A stretch of 64,000 nt of DNA from positions 1 through 64,000 of the forward strand of contig NW_027420646.1 in NCBI RefSeq assembly GCF_009905375.1, written 5' to 3'. This DNA comes from Apium graveolens. Lineage: Eukaryota > Streptophyta > Magnoliopsida > Apiales > Apiaceae. The notes beneath the pieces were generated by a model. That model worked only from the letters and a program-made list of their open reading frames with translations, was not told the DNA's origin and searched no databases. Every line of letters starts with the position of its first letter. Within the stretch, counting starts at the first letter, position 1. A program made the position numbers and the translations under genes. This document shows positions 47,822-59,715 of the stretch, in pieces.

Positions 47822-49569
47822 TTAAAAATAGCCTAGCCATGCCATCACGATGGTGACCAATAGCCTAGATAAATATCACCGCGAGGATAAATTGTTATCA
47901 CCATCGGCTTGATAGTTGTGTATAGTTGGACCACGGTGACAAATTTTTGGCGATTAATATATATGGATTTTGTTAGATTAGATACGATTTTTGTTAAGAT
48001 AGATGTCCATCATAAATTTTAAAAGATATGTTAGAATAAAAATAAAATAAAATACAAGAGTTGTACGTTTCTTTTAATGAAATAGAAAATTGATGGAATC
48101 ATATAATGATTATAATACTTTAACTCTCTATTATTTTTGAACAATACAATATTTGATGTCACCATATTTTCATGTCACCCCTACCCATTTTAGTTGTACT
48201 TTTTATCGTATTTTCGTTTATTGTATTTTGATTCCAGGCCTGAATTCCTACTTTATGTAGAATTATATGTTAATTTTCAAAGAATAATAAAATTGTTTAA
48301 ATATATTATAATTACAATACTTCTACTTCCGGTATAATTCCAATTTCTATTTTATTGAAATAATATATATGTTCATATTGCATAATAATTACAATATTTT
48401 TATATTTAGTAGAAGTTTGTATTATCTAACCATATAATATCTGATTTCACTATGTTTTAATTACACCTTATTATAAATATATTACGCTCATTGTTTTATT
48501 AAAAATAAATTTAATAAATTTTCTCAACATGTATTTGGAACGCGTGATCGTGGGGGTGCCATAATATTATGATGGTGTGGGTGTCGTGTTCATTCACAAA
48601 CCGACTATCTCCTCTTGATGCAATAATTGAATAATCATTCAAATATCCGGCACAACTTATGGATATATAATTATTTAATTAAAAATAAAAATTGACATTT
48701 GAAAGGTCTAACTAGGAAGTACCAGACTTTGAATATTAATTGAGAAATGTTACATAAAAGTAATCTTTTTTTCGCCTTCATCATTTTTCGTATAACAACA
48801 AGCTTGCTCCACTGTGGTTGGATATTAATTATTTGATTCGATTCCGCTCATAGCAATGTTAATTAGTAACTATTTTCTTCACTTATGACTGATAAATCAG
48901 TGATTTGTATAGACGTGAACAATTATTTCAACTTAACTTTATTTAGTACATTAGAAGACTACATAGTTTAAGTTTATAATAGGGATGCCCTCTATACCCT
49001 AATATTTTATATCAAAACTTTACTAACTTGAATTAGAGATGCACACAAAATTTATCATTATTTGGGCCATAAAAGCCTAATTTTCCAAAACGATCTGGCC
49101 AGGCTTGTATAAAAGTGGGACCGGACCTTACTTCCTTTAAAATATAAGGTCCTTTTACGCAGGGGAACAAGGCCGAGGTTTTATCCAATTTTTTAATTTT
49201 TATATTAATTTTTATATAAGGTCCTTTTTGTGTCTCCATCTATGAATAGTTTAGCTTGGAATGAAATATATTTTCAACCACGAAAAGAGTAGTTTAGACA
49301 CCAAAATAAAAAATATTTTTTAATATTTCATTCAACTATTTTATATTATTAACCTAAATCTTTAAAAATTGCATCAACTAGACAAATAAACCAAATAAAT
49401 CTTCTCTCACACCTAATAGTATGATATAGTTAAAAAATTATTATCTTTTAATTAAATCATATCACTTTCTCATAAATATCTGAAAAATTCTAATCTAACT
49501 ACATACTATAATCATGAAAAAATCCTAAATGAAATCATATCTTTTAATTGAATAAAATATATGAAAACT
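47822..49569. other. Non-coding, nothing recognised
   Basis: Very AT-rich. Two copies of ATAAGGTCCTTTT lie at about 49145 and 49216 around a 68-codon open frame (49239-49033) with no recognisable motif. CGCGATC-type GC-rich words at 48540-48590 are isolated. Confidence 0.45.
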
Positions 49570-50660
49570 CATTAATACACACCTAAAATACCAACTGTTA
49601 TAACTTTTAATCATAAATGAAAAATATTAAAAAATTTCGTACATTTTGTAACAAATAATTTAATTGGTATTATGAACAAGATAAAGGTAACCAATTTTCA
49701 AAACACTAGTTTTTCAAAAGACCAAATTAAATATTAAATATGTTATATAATTGTTAAATAGTAACAACAATTTAATGGTATCTTTTCACTTATAAGTAAT
49801 ATCGATGTCTAACTAGTACAATAAAATTTTATTAAAGAATTTGAAAATAATATAGACATTTTTTAATAAAAATCAATAAAAGTTAAAAATAAAATATTTG
49901 TCAAAATAGAATTTGTTAAATGATATAGAATTTTAAATTATTTTGATAACTTGATGAAAGCTTAATAATATACTTTTGGGCCTATCTTTATATTATTGTG
50001 AAATACTTCTTTATATTATTGTGAAATACTTGATAAAGTTTAATATTTTTGGGCCTACCTAAATAGCCCATAATAAAGAAAATTGTAGATGTTAGTAGCC
50101 CATAATCCAGAATCTCAAATGTGCTCCTTTGATGATTATTCTAGATGGTTTTAGATAGCCCTAGAATGTTCTTTTTTCTTCATTTGATGAGTATATAACT
50201 AGGCAGTCAAGAGGTTCATCTAGATCTATCAACACAAAGAGTACAGCTTTCTCTTCTCTAAACACAAAGAGTACAACTCTCTCTTTCTAAATCAAAGCGT
50301 GGGCTTATATGTTCATCAACTTATTAACATACAACATATTCAGATTATGATTTCTCTCCTCAGAAGATGTACTATATTTTCTTTTTGTAAAATTTTTGTG
50401 TTTATGGTTTATTTGAGGTATATTTTTATTGAATTTATCATATTTTTATATGTAATTGTAAGAGTTGTTATAGCTAACCACCAATAACATAAAATTGATT
50501 GGAATCCTTTCAAATGAATGAATTAAGGCTATATATATGTAGATGTAACTTAATAAAATATTATTATTATGTATGTTTATATTATCCAAATATTTACAGG
50601 AAACAATGAAGATAGTGCTCCATAAATTTGGTTGGATGTTACTTTATATGGAGAAAATAG
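49570..50660 (+). repeat. Dispersed repeat of unknown class, copy 2
   Basis: Collinear with 9850-11085. Landmarks are CTCATTAATACACAC, CTTATAAGTAATATCGATG, AAAAGTTAAAAATAAA, a TATA box (GTATATAAC, 50191-50199), a leader with a tandem pair of AACACAAAGAGTACA (about 50232 and 50260), TCTAAATCAAA, and an intron-like segment 50418-50599 with donor GAG|GTATAT and acceptor TTTACAG|GAAACAATGAAGATAG. The promoter-leader-intron plan is the same as in copy 1; coding potential is short and unrecognised. The two copies lie in different elements and so are not an LTR pair. Confidence 0.6.
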
Positions 50661-50926
50661 AGGTAATTCCATAATATCATAGAAGATTCTTTATTATATA
50701 ATTATGTTGATATTTTATTATTTTTTTGGCTTGTATCGTATTTTGAAATAGTATTTTGAATTAGTTTAAATGTGAAATATTTAACTTTGACTTAATACAA
50801 AAATAATTTGCAATATCTAAACACAATATTCTCTAACTAATTATTTTCATAAATATATATAATAATAATAATAAAAAATATTTTGCATTTTACTTTTATG
50901 AGCATTAATTTCTACTGTGACTGATT
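50661..50926. other. AT-rich spacer
   Basis: Nothing recognised apart from a short (ATA)n run near 50860. Confidence 0.5.
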
Positions 50927-51199
50927 TTAAGTCAACCTTTTAGTTCTGATCAGTTTTAAGAGTCTTTCTTTTTGTGGAATCAGATGACTCAATACATGAA
51001 TCCCTGGCGTAGCTCTCTTTTTCTCTACCAGCTGACTGTGGCAGGCTGCTCCCTTTTTTTCTTGGGAAAGGGTTGTCTTTCTAATCACGTTTGTCTTTGC
51101 TTCTTTTTCATCTTTCACTTGTTCACTTACTCCTAAATTGCATCCCTTAATATTGAGTTTTTTTTTTGCATCAGTTTCCACCATCCAAGAATTATCCAC
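50927..51199 (-). CDS. Unrecognised open frame truncated at a CACTA terminus
   Basis: A 90-codon frame rich in Lys and Glu (for example VSEQVKDEKEAKTNVIRKT) runs without a stop; the frame stays open upstream to about 51210, next to the CACTA end at 51214. It may be the last exon of a host gene or of an element gene split by the insertion of element E. No family is recognised, and a chance frame is possible. Confidence 0.3.
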   Translation of the reverse strand: MDNSWMVETDAKKKLNIKGCNLGVSEQVKDEKEAKTNVIRKTTLSQEKKGAACHSQLVEKKRATPGIHVLSHLIPQKERLLKLIRTKRLT

Positions 51200-51310
51200 G
51201 TGACTTATGTCAGCACTACAAGATTTTCAAGCTCCCACAACTATTTTTCCCGGTCGTATGGTATATAAAATTTTTGTTGACTATCGAGGAGCCGTGTGAT
51301 TGATTTCAGA

Positions 51311-54300
51311 CAATGGTGCCATTAACCGTTACCAGAAAGGATTAACACAACCGTTTTAGCTGCTTGTTGGAATATATTTTTTACAACTTTTTGTTATGAA
51401 CAACCTTTGTTGGAAGAAGCTAAAGGCAATAGTTTGTCCATAATACATAACGGTTTTAAACAGTCAAGCTAGAGTAACAAAAATCAACCGTATCTTTTTC
51501 AAACGACCGTTAATCCGAGATTGTGTTCTTTGAAAACTTGATTACAACATTTAACTAGAAAAACTATTATATGAGTCTGTTTTAGACAGCAGTTTGAACT
51601 TTTAGTGTTGTAAAACAAGTATAGAAACAATGTTGTTTTTAAAGCTTATACCATTGTCTTTAAACAATGTTGTAGTTAAGTACTGTCTTGAGGCTCATTA
51701 GACAATATATTCAGTTTAACTCTCTTGTTGTGTAAGTCTGCAGTCAACATTTTTAACCTTTTACCGTTATATGAAGTGCTTGACACAATGGTTAACCTGT
51801 TTTTGCAAATTTGTTCATCTTATTCAACTGTTATGAAAATGTTATATTGTTGTCCCAATTAATCTGGTACAATGGTATTTTTTGTTTGAAAACACAATTA
51901 TCTGATGTTGTGTAAAAGTTTTTATATGAAATTCGCCTTTCTAACAAACCCCTAGTAACACTTAAAAGAAGATATTCCCACAATCAACATCAATCCATTC
52001 AAAACAAACCAATCGATTCAACCAACAGAAACACACAGAAACACAAACATAACTTGAAACTGATCGATTTACCAATCCATTGAAAACAAACCAAATACAA
52101 GTTATAGCGTATCCATCCTTGAAATCAACCAAAATAAATCTGCTAACCAATGTACGGAAACCTAAATCCCCAAAATAGATTTAAAACCAATTTACAGACC
52201 ATGCAATTCACTTATAGATTGAGGCAAAATCTACCAAAATACCAACAATTCAGTCTAACCAACATCAACTGCATAATTAAAAAGAAACTAAGTAACTAGT
52301 TGAACAAAAGATCCTGACTGTAAACACCTAGTTTGCGTGGCGTTTCATGAAATATTTTGCAAACTCAATACGGATCTCATTGATGTCATCAGCCGTATAA
52401 TCTAAGTTTGACATGCGCATCCACTGAAAAAACACAAAAAAATATAGACAAGTCACAAGTACTATTGTACGAGTAAGAGTATAAAGTCAATCGGAAATCC
52501 ACAAGTAAAAATCTCACCTTGGCCACAAACTCAAGTTCTTTGTCCTCAACGATCTCCTTCATGTAACGCATCACAAACATGCCACAATCCTTGCTTCCTG
52601 CCTGGACCGGAACTCCCTGAAATTTTTTAAAAAAGTAACTAAGTAAAACGATGTCCTTAAATGACATACATAAAATATGAGCAGAATAGATTAATACCGC
52701 CATGTTCTCCCATAATATTTTCTTCTTCGCAACCTTGTTCAGATCCTCTTTGTAAATTTTAATGGCACTGCAACCACATAAAAACCAACAAAAAATCAAA
52801 TCACTGAAAAATATGTGGTCTTTCATGGTTCAAGACTACATGCACATAAATTATAAACTGAACTTACTTGTCCACAACATCGACCCATTCCCCATTAGCA
52901 ATTCGACACTTAAGAGGGTCCATGTAGTAGACAATCTCCGTCTCAGAAATTGCAACAGTCAGAGTCCAATGGTTGCTACTCAAATTGCAACAATTGAACA
53001 CCATGTTAATATTAATATTGTACTCAAGCAAATCTTGTACTAATGCATACCATGTTGCCAACATTAATACCCCAAAAATAATCCAAGGTGACACATCCTC
53101 ACTTATTTTAAATATCAACCTATTGTAAAAATTAAACCCAAAAATTAAAACAAACATTTCCAGTTATAAACTCAGTAATTAAACTTATGAATTTCACTGA
53201 ATATTATCATATTTAACCTTAAAATTTGAATTTCACTTATGATGCTCTTAAAAAATCAACTAATATACTGCAGGACATATAATCATGTTTAACCACAAAA
53301 TTATATTAGAATGTCTACGCGGATATTCTATTAAAACTTACATGGAATTGTAAGGCAATAGAAAGTATTGTCCTTTCTTAGCATTCTTAAAATGTGCAGC
53401 CAGTGCACGTGACCTCTGGCCTGCATTACCACATCCGATGGCACCAATCGTGCTCGGATCTACAAACCTTATCATGCTGCTCATCTTCTGTTTTCTAACA
53501 TGGTCATTTAACAAGCTACATATAAAATGAGCAGTAGTGAGTAGAGTATGATAAGGGACTATCTACAAAAAAATAATTAAATATGTGGAGAAACTTACTG
53601 AATAAAAAGGCAAATGATAGAGCCTGAAATTTCACCTCCAGAGCACACCGCATAAATATCTGATAAGTAAATGACATGTTTTTTTGTCGAGGCAAAGGCT
53701 TCTTTGCATAGGTCAAAAGAAACATTCCTCCCATCAGCTAGGGCACCCTGTTCCCATGTCCATAAGCACTTTAGTGCAGATGGGTAATTTTCACCCATCT
53801 CAAGCACAAACCCCGGTTCAACATCTGCAACCACTTTAAACATCTTCTTTATTTTCTTTTTCTTGCCTTTCTGTAAAAAAATAACCATGTTAAAATAGTA
53901 TGAAATACATACTACATGCAGTAAAAATACTAATAGAAAAAGATTATGACCTTTGCAGCTGACAAAACATTAGAAGTGTTACTGTTCCCTGTGGTTATCA
54001 GGCTTCTCGGCCATGGGATAAAAGTTCCTACGGCTTGTTGCACAGTCACAATTTCATCACCGATGGGGAAATGAGGCATCACCTTGAATGACTTGAGTGA
54101 TTCACACTCTTGCATTCTCTTCATTAAGTCTTACTCCATGAATTGTCGGCTCTCCACCCTCAGGAACAACTACTTCATCAATCCTCGCACAAGCTACAAT
54201 GTTGTTGAGCGATCCTACAGCCAATTTCATCAAAAAATTATCTAAAGCATTCACTTTCACTTGCTCACATGTCTTCTCCTCAACAAACCTAACACTTTCA

Positions 54301-55004
54301 TCCTCCCCGACCACCTTCTTAGTATCCTCACGTTCCTCCGCAAAATCAATAAACAAAGGATCAATCCTCTTAAACTTCTGAACACCCCCCTCATTTTCAA
54401 CCGGAATTTTTTTCTTTGCAGCTTCAGGTGTATAATGATTCTTTACACCTATATCCCCGTCAACCCCGTCATCAGAGTGACAACTTGCTTGTTGGGAAGT
54501 GTGTTTCGGACTACTATCTTATTGAACAGGTTTTTTCAAAATCTCTGCCCTGAGCTTCTCCATTTATGCAGCCCAGAAAGCATCTCTCTCCTTGATAATC
54601 TTTGGAGTTTCATCTGCCATGAATCTCTGAACTCTTTCCTGTATCTTTTCATCCATTTTCTTGGCTTTCTTTTGCCTAGGGAGATCAAAGTAAATGCTTT
54701 GTTTTACATGAACACCTTGGCCACAGACCCTCTCACCATGCTCAGGCTTACCAAGCACCAGGATCAAAACGTCGTCAACACCTTCTGCTTTTAGTGTCCC
54801 TTCCTTGACCTCCTTTTTCAGTTTTTCCTACAATATTACGAGTACCATATCATCAGTATGTGCTATTTCCATATAAAAGACTAATTCAATTCTGTAACTG
54901 TCAAACTTGTACATGGAGTATAATATGGAATTAAAAGTTTGCTAACAATTTAGAGAAAAAAGGTTCTAATTAAATGACGAGGTACTGAACAAACTGAATT
55001 AAGA
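51311..55004. repeat. 3.7-kb direct repeat, copy 1
   Basis: Aligned without a net gap to 56022-59715 at a constant offset of 4711, with about 15 base differences in 3694 by eye (about 0.4%). It contains the subterminal repeats and the gene from part of intron 4 to the stop codon. The right junction passes from element sequence into gypsy sequence within AAGA (55001-55004). Confidence 0.97.
52328..54827 (-). pseudogene. Transposase_24/Ulp1 gene of element E, copy 1 (5'-truncated)
   Basis: Only exons from the fifth onward are present: a Lys/Glu-rich linker (54827-54136), 54124-53950 with MPHFPIGDEIVTVQQAVGTF, 53870-53600 with LKCLWTWEQGALADGRNV, then the Ulp1-like protease. Its His is in SNHWTLTVAISETE (about 52970), the Asp in YYMDPLK, and the Gln and Cys in VQAGSKDCGMFVMRYM (about 52600-52555). 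The last exon ends EFAKYFMKRHAN with TAG at 52330-52328. Two in-frame stops (about 54564 and 54520) and a one-base frame change near 54125 are shared with copy 2. The first four exons are missing because the gypsy fragment replaces them. Confidence 0.85.
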
Positions 55005-56025
55005 TCACAAAATTAGCTCTTTCTCCTAATGTATTTAAAGTAATTTCTGAGCGAACGGATTATTTCTATGAATTTTGCAAGTTAATTTCCAATAATCAAA
55101 ATAACTCTTGAAAAATCACTTTAAAATACCAAAACCTCAAAATAAATCCTACTGTCATATTTAAAAAGTCTCTAGGACCATTTCAGAGATAATAAAATAT
55201 ATTTCACAATTTGCACCTACTCTCATAATTTTATAAAAATATTTAAAGATCAAATAACATTATTTTCACCAAAATAAATCGTAAATATATCTAGAAATTC
55301 CGCAATCACAAATTTGCATATGTAAGGGTCAAATAACATGTATTTACATACTTTTACATAATCCATTCATTTCTTTTTTGAACAATTATCGTTAAATCCA
55401 CTTTTCGCATAATCCATTCATTTCTTTTACTAAAATGTCATCGCGTATACCACATCAAATTCTACAGCCAATTCTGCTGACGTGATTAACATATTCAATC
55501 TTTCTTTGCGGCTCAATGCATCCGCTTCAACATTCGTCTTTCCAGGATGGTAAGGTATAGTACAATCATAATCTTTGATTAGTTTCAACCATCGCCTTTG
55601 TCTCATATTCAATTCTTTTTGAGTAAAAATATACTTTAAACTCTCATGATCCGTATAAATCTTACGCCTCTTTTCGTAAAAAAAATGTCTCCAAATCTTA
55701 AGTGCAAACACAATCGCTGCCAGTTCCAAATCATGTGTAGAACCTTTTGCTCATGAGGTTTTGACTGACTAGAAGCATATGCTATCACTTAACCATGGTG
55801 CAATAGTATACAACCTAGTACTTTATAAGAAGCATCACTATAGATTACGAACTCACCCTTTTCTTCGGATAAAATGACCACTAGCCAATCCTTTTCTTTA
55901 ATTACGGAAAACTTTCTTTGCACTTATTTGTCTCAAAAATTTTCTCATTTTTCCTTGTCAACTTAGTCAATGGAACAACTATCTTAGAAAATTCTTGCAC
56001 CAACCTTAGATAATAACCAGCCAAT
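55001..56025 (-). mobile_element. Ty3/gypsy fragment between the direct repeats
   Basis: Nearly identical to 3833-4855 (under ten differences by eye, net length change 2 bases). It carries the same RNase H frame (55729-55430: [28 protein letters not shown]) and the end of the reverse transcriptase. It has no element ends: it starts and stops abruptly inside the gypsy sequence. Each junction shares 4 bases with the flanking repeat (AAGA at 55001-55004, CAAT at 56022-56025). It therefore arrived as filler during a rearrangement, not by transposition. Confidence 0.93.
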
Positions 56026-59000
56026 GGTGCCATTAACCGTTACCAAAAAGGATTCACACAACCGTTTTAGCTGCTTATTGGAATATATTTTTTACAACTT
56101 TTTGTTATGAACAACCTTTGTTGGAAGAAGCTAAAGGCAATAGTTTGTCCATAATACATAACGGTTTTAAACAGTCAAGCTAGAGTAACAAAAATCAACC
56201 GTATCTTTTTCAAACGACCGTTAATCCGAGATTGTGTTCTTTGAAAACTTGATTACAACATTTAACTAGAAAAACTATTATATGAGTCTGTTTTAGACAG
56301 CAGTTTGAACTTTTAGTGTTGTAAAACAAGTATAGAAACAATGTTGTTTTTAAAGCTTATACCATTGTCTTTAAACAATGTTGTAGTTAAGTACTGTCTT
56401 GAGGCTCATTAGACAATATATTCAGTTTAACTCTCTTGTTGTGTAAGTCTGCAGTCAACACTTTTAACCTTTTACCGTTATATGAAGTGCTTGACACAAT
56501 GGTTAACCTGTTTTTGCAAATTTGATCATCTTATTCAACTGTTATGAAAATGTTATATTGTTGTCCCAATTAATCTGGTACAATGGTATTTTTTGTTTGA
56601 AAACACAATTATCTGATGTTGTGTAAAAGTTTTTATATGAAATTCGCCTTTCTAACAAACCCCTAGTAACACTTAAAAGAAGATATTCCCACAATCAACA
56701 TCAATCCATTCAAAACAAACCAATCGATTCAACCAACAGAAACACACAGAAACACAAACATAACTTGAAACTGATCGATTTACCAATCCATTCAAAACAA
56801 ACCAAATACAAGTTATAGCGTATCCATCCTTGAAATCAACCAAAATAAATCTGCTAACCAATGTACGGAAACCTAAATCCCCAAAATAGATTTAAAACCA
56901 ATTTACAGACCATGCAATTCACTTATAGATTGAGGCAAAATCTACCAAAATACCAACAATTCAGTCTAACCAACATCAACTGCATAATTAAAAAGAAACT
57001 AAGTAACTAGTTGAACAAAAGCTCCTGACTGTAAACACCTAGTTTGCGTGGCGTTTCATGAAATATTTTGCAAACTCAATACGGATCTCATTGATGTCAT
57101 CAGCCGTATAATCTAAGTTTGACATGCGCATCCACTGAAAAAACACAAAAAAATATAGACAAGTCACAAGTACTATTGTACGAGTAAGAGTATAAAGTCA
57201 ATCGGAAATCCACAAGTAAAAATCTCACCTTGGCCACAAACTCAAGTTCTTTGTCCTCAACGATCTCCTTCATGTAACGCATCACAAACAGGCCACAATC
57301 CTTGCTTCCTGCCTGGACCGGAACTCCCTGAATTTTTTTAAAAAAGTAACTAAGTAAAACGATGTCCTTAAATGACATACATAAAACATGAGCAGAATAG
57401 ATTAATACCGCCATGTTCTCCCATAATATTTTCTTCTTCGCAACCTTGTTCAGATCCTCTTTGTAAATTTTAATGGCACTGCAACCACATAAAAACCAAC
57501 AAAAAATCAAATCACTGAAAAATATGTGGTCTTTCATGGTTCAAGACTACATGCACATAAATTATAAACTGAACTTACTTGTCCACAACATCGACCCATT
57601 CCCCATTAGCAATTCGACACTTAAGAGGGTCCATGTAGTAGACAATCTCCGTCTCAGAAATTGCAACAGTCAGAGTCCAATGGTTGCTACTCAAATTGCA
57701 ACAATTGAACACCATGTTAATATTAATATTGTACTCAAGCAAATCTTGTACTAATGCATACCATGTTGCCAACATTAATACCCCAAAAATAATCCAAGGT
57801 GACACATCCTCACTTATTTTAAATATCAACCTATTGTAAAAATTAAACCCAAAAATTAAAACAAACATTTCCAGTTATAAACTCAGTAATTAAACTTATG
57901 AATTTCACTGAATATTATCATATTTAACCTTAAAATTTGAATTTCACTTATGATGCTCTTAAAAAATCAACTAATATACTGCAGGACATATAATCATGTT
58001 TAACCACAAAATTATATTAGAATGTCTACGCGGATATTCTATTAAAACTTACATGGAATTGTAAGGCAATAGAAAGTATTGTCCTTTCTTAGCATTCTTA
58101 AAATGTGCAGCCAGTGCACGTGACCTCTGGCCTGCATTACCACATCCGATGGCACCAATCGTGCTCGGATCTACAAACCTTATCATGCTGCTCATCTTCT
58201 GTTTTCTAACATGGTCATTTAACAAGCTACATATAAAATGAGCAGTAGTGAGTAGAGTATGATAAGGGACTATCTACAAAAAAATAATTAAATATGTGGA
58301 GAAACTTACTGAATAAAAAGGCAAATGATAGAGCCTGAAATTTCACCTCCAGAGCACACCGCATAAATATCTGATAAGTAAATGACATGTTTTTTTGTCG
58401 AGGCAAAGGCTTCTTTGCATAGGTCAAAAGAAACATTCCTCCCATCAGCTAGGGCACCCTGTTCCCATGTCCATAAGCACTTTAGTGCAGATGGGTAATT
58501 TTCACCCATCTCAAGCACAAACCCCGGTTCAACATCTGCAACCACTTTAAACGTCTTCTTTATTTTCTTTTTCTTGCCTTTCTGTAAAAAAATAACCATG
58601 TTAAAATAGTATGAAATACATACTACATGCAGTAAAAATACTAATAGAAAAAGATTATGACCTTTGCAGCTGACAAAACATTAGAAGTGTTACTGTTCCC
58701 TGTGGTTATCAGGCTTCTCGGCCATGGGATAAAAGTTCCTACGGCTTGTTGCACAGTCACAATTTCATCACCGATGGGGAAATGAGGCATCACCTTGAAT
58801 GACTTGAGTGATTCACACTCTTGCATTCTCTTCATCAAGTCTTACTCCATGAATTGTCGGCTCTCCACCCTCAGGAACAACTACTTCATCAATCCTCGCA
58901 CAAGCTACAATGTTGTTGAGCGATCCTACAGCCAATTTCATCAAAGAATTATCTAAAGCATTCACTTTCACTTGCTCACATGTCTTCTCCTCAACAAACC

Positions 59001-59715
59001 TAACACTTTCATCCTCCCCGACCACCTTCTTAGTATCCTCACGTTCCTCCGCAAAATCAATAAACAAAGGATCAATCCTCTTAAACTTCTGAACACCCCC
59101 CTCATTTTCAACCGGAATTTTTTTCTTTGCAGCTTCAGGTGTATAATGATTCTTTACACCTATATCCCCGTCAACCCCGTCATCAGAGTGACAACTTGCT
59201 TGTTGGAAAGTGTGTTTCGGACTACTATCTTATTGAACAGGTTTTTTCAAAATCTCTGCCCTGAGCTTCTCCATTTATGCAGCCCAGAAAGCATCTCTCT
59301 CCTTGATAATCTTTGGAGTTTCATCTGCCATGAATCTCTGAACTCTTTCCTGTATCTTTTCATCCATTTTCTTGGCTTTCTTTTGCCTAGGGAGATCAAA
59401 GTAAATGCTTTGTTTTACATGAACACCTTGGCCACAGACCCTCTCACCATGCTCAGGCTTACCAAGCACCAGGGTCAAAACGTCGTCAACACCTTCTGCT
59501 TTTAGTGTCCCTTCCTTGACCTCCTTTTTCAGTTTTTCCTACAATATTACGAGTACCATATCATCAGTATGTGCTATTTCCATATAAAAGACTAATTCAA
59601 TTCTGTAACTGTCAAACTTGTACATGGAGTATAATATGGAATTAAAAGTTTGCTAACAATTTAGAGAAAAAAGGTTCTAATTAAATGACGAGGTACTGAA
59701 CAAACTGAATTAAGA
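56022..59715. repeat. 3.7-kb direct repeat, copy 2
   Basis: Partner of 51311-55004. This copy is contiguous on its right with the remaining 5' exons of the gene (59734-61053), so it is joined to the rest of the gene as originally arranged. It lacks the CACTA terminus, which only copy 1 keeps. Confidence 0.97.

Noticed and set aside
9850..50660. The two dispersed-repeat copies as LTRs of one giant element
   Set aside because: Copy 1 lies inside CACTA element A while copy 2 lies outside it, they are strongly diverged, and no pol-type interior or primer-binding site belongs to them.
54261..54794. 177-codon plus-strand frame, repeated at 58972-59505
   Set aside because: It is the antisense of the Lys/Glu-rich linker of the Ulp1 gene; the minus-strand frame has the recognisable domains and splice sites.
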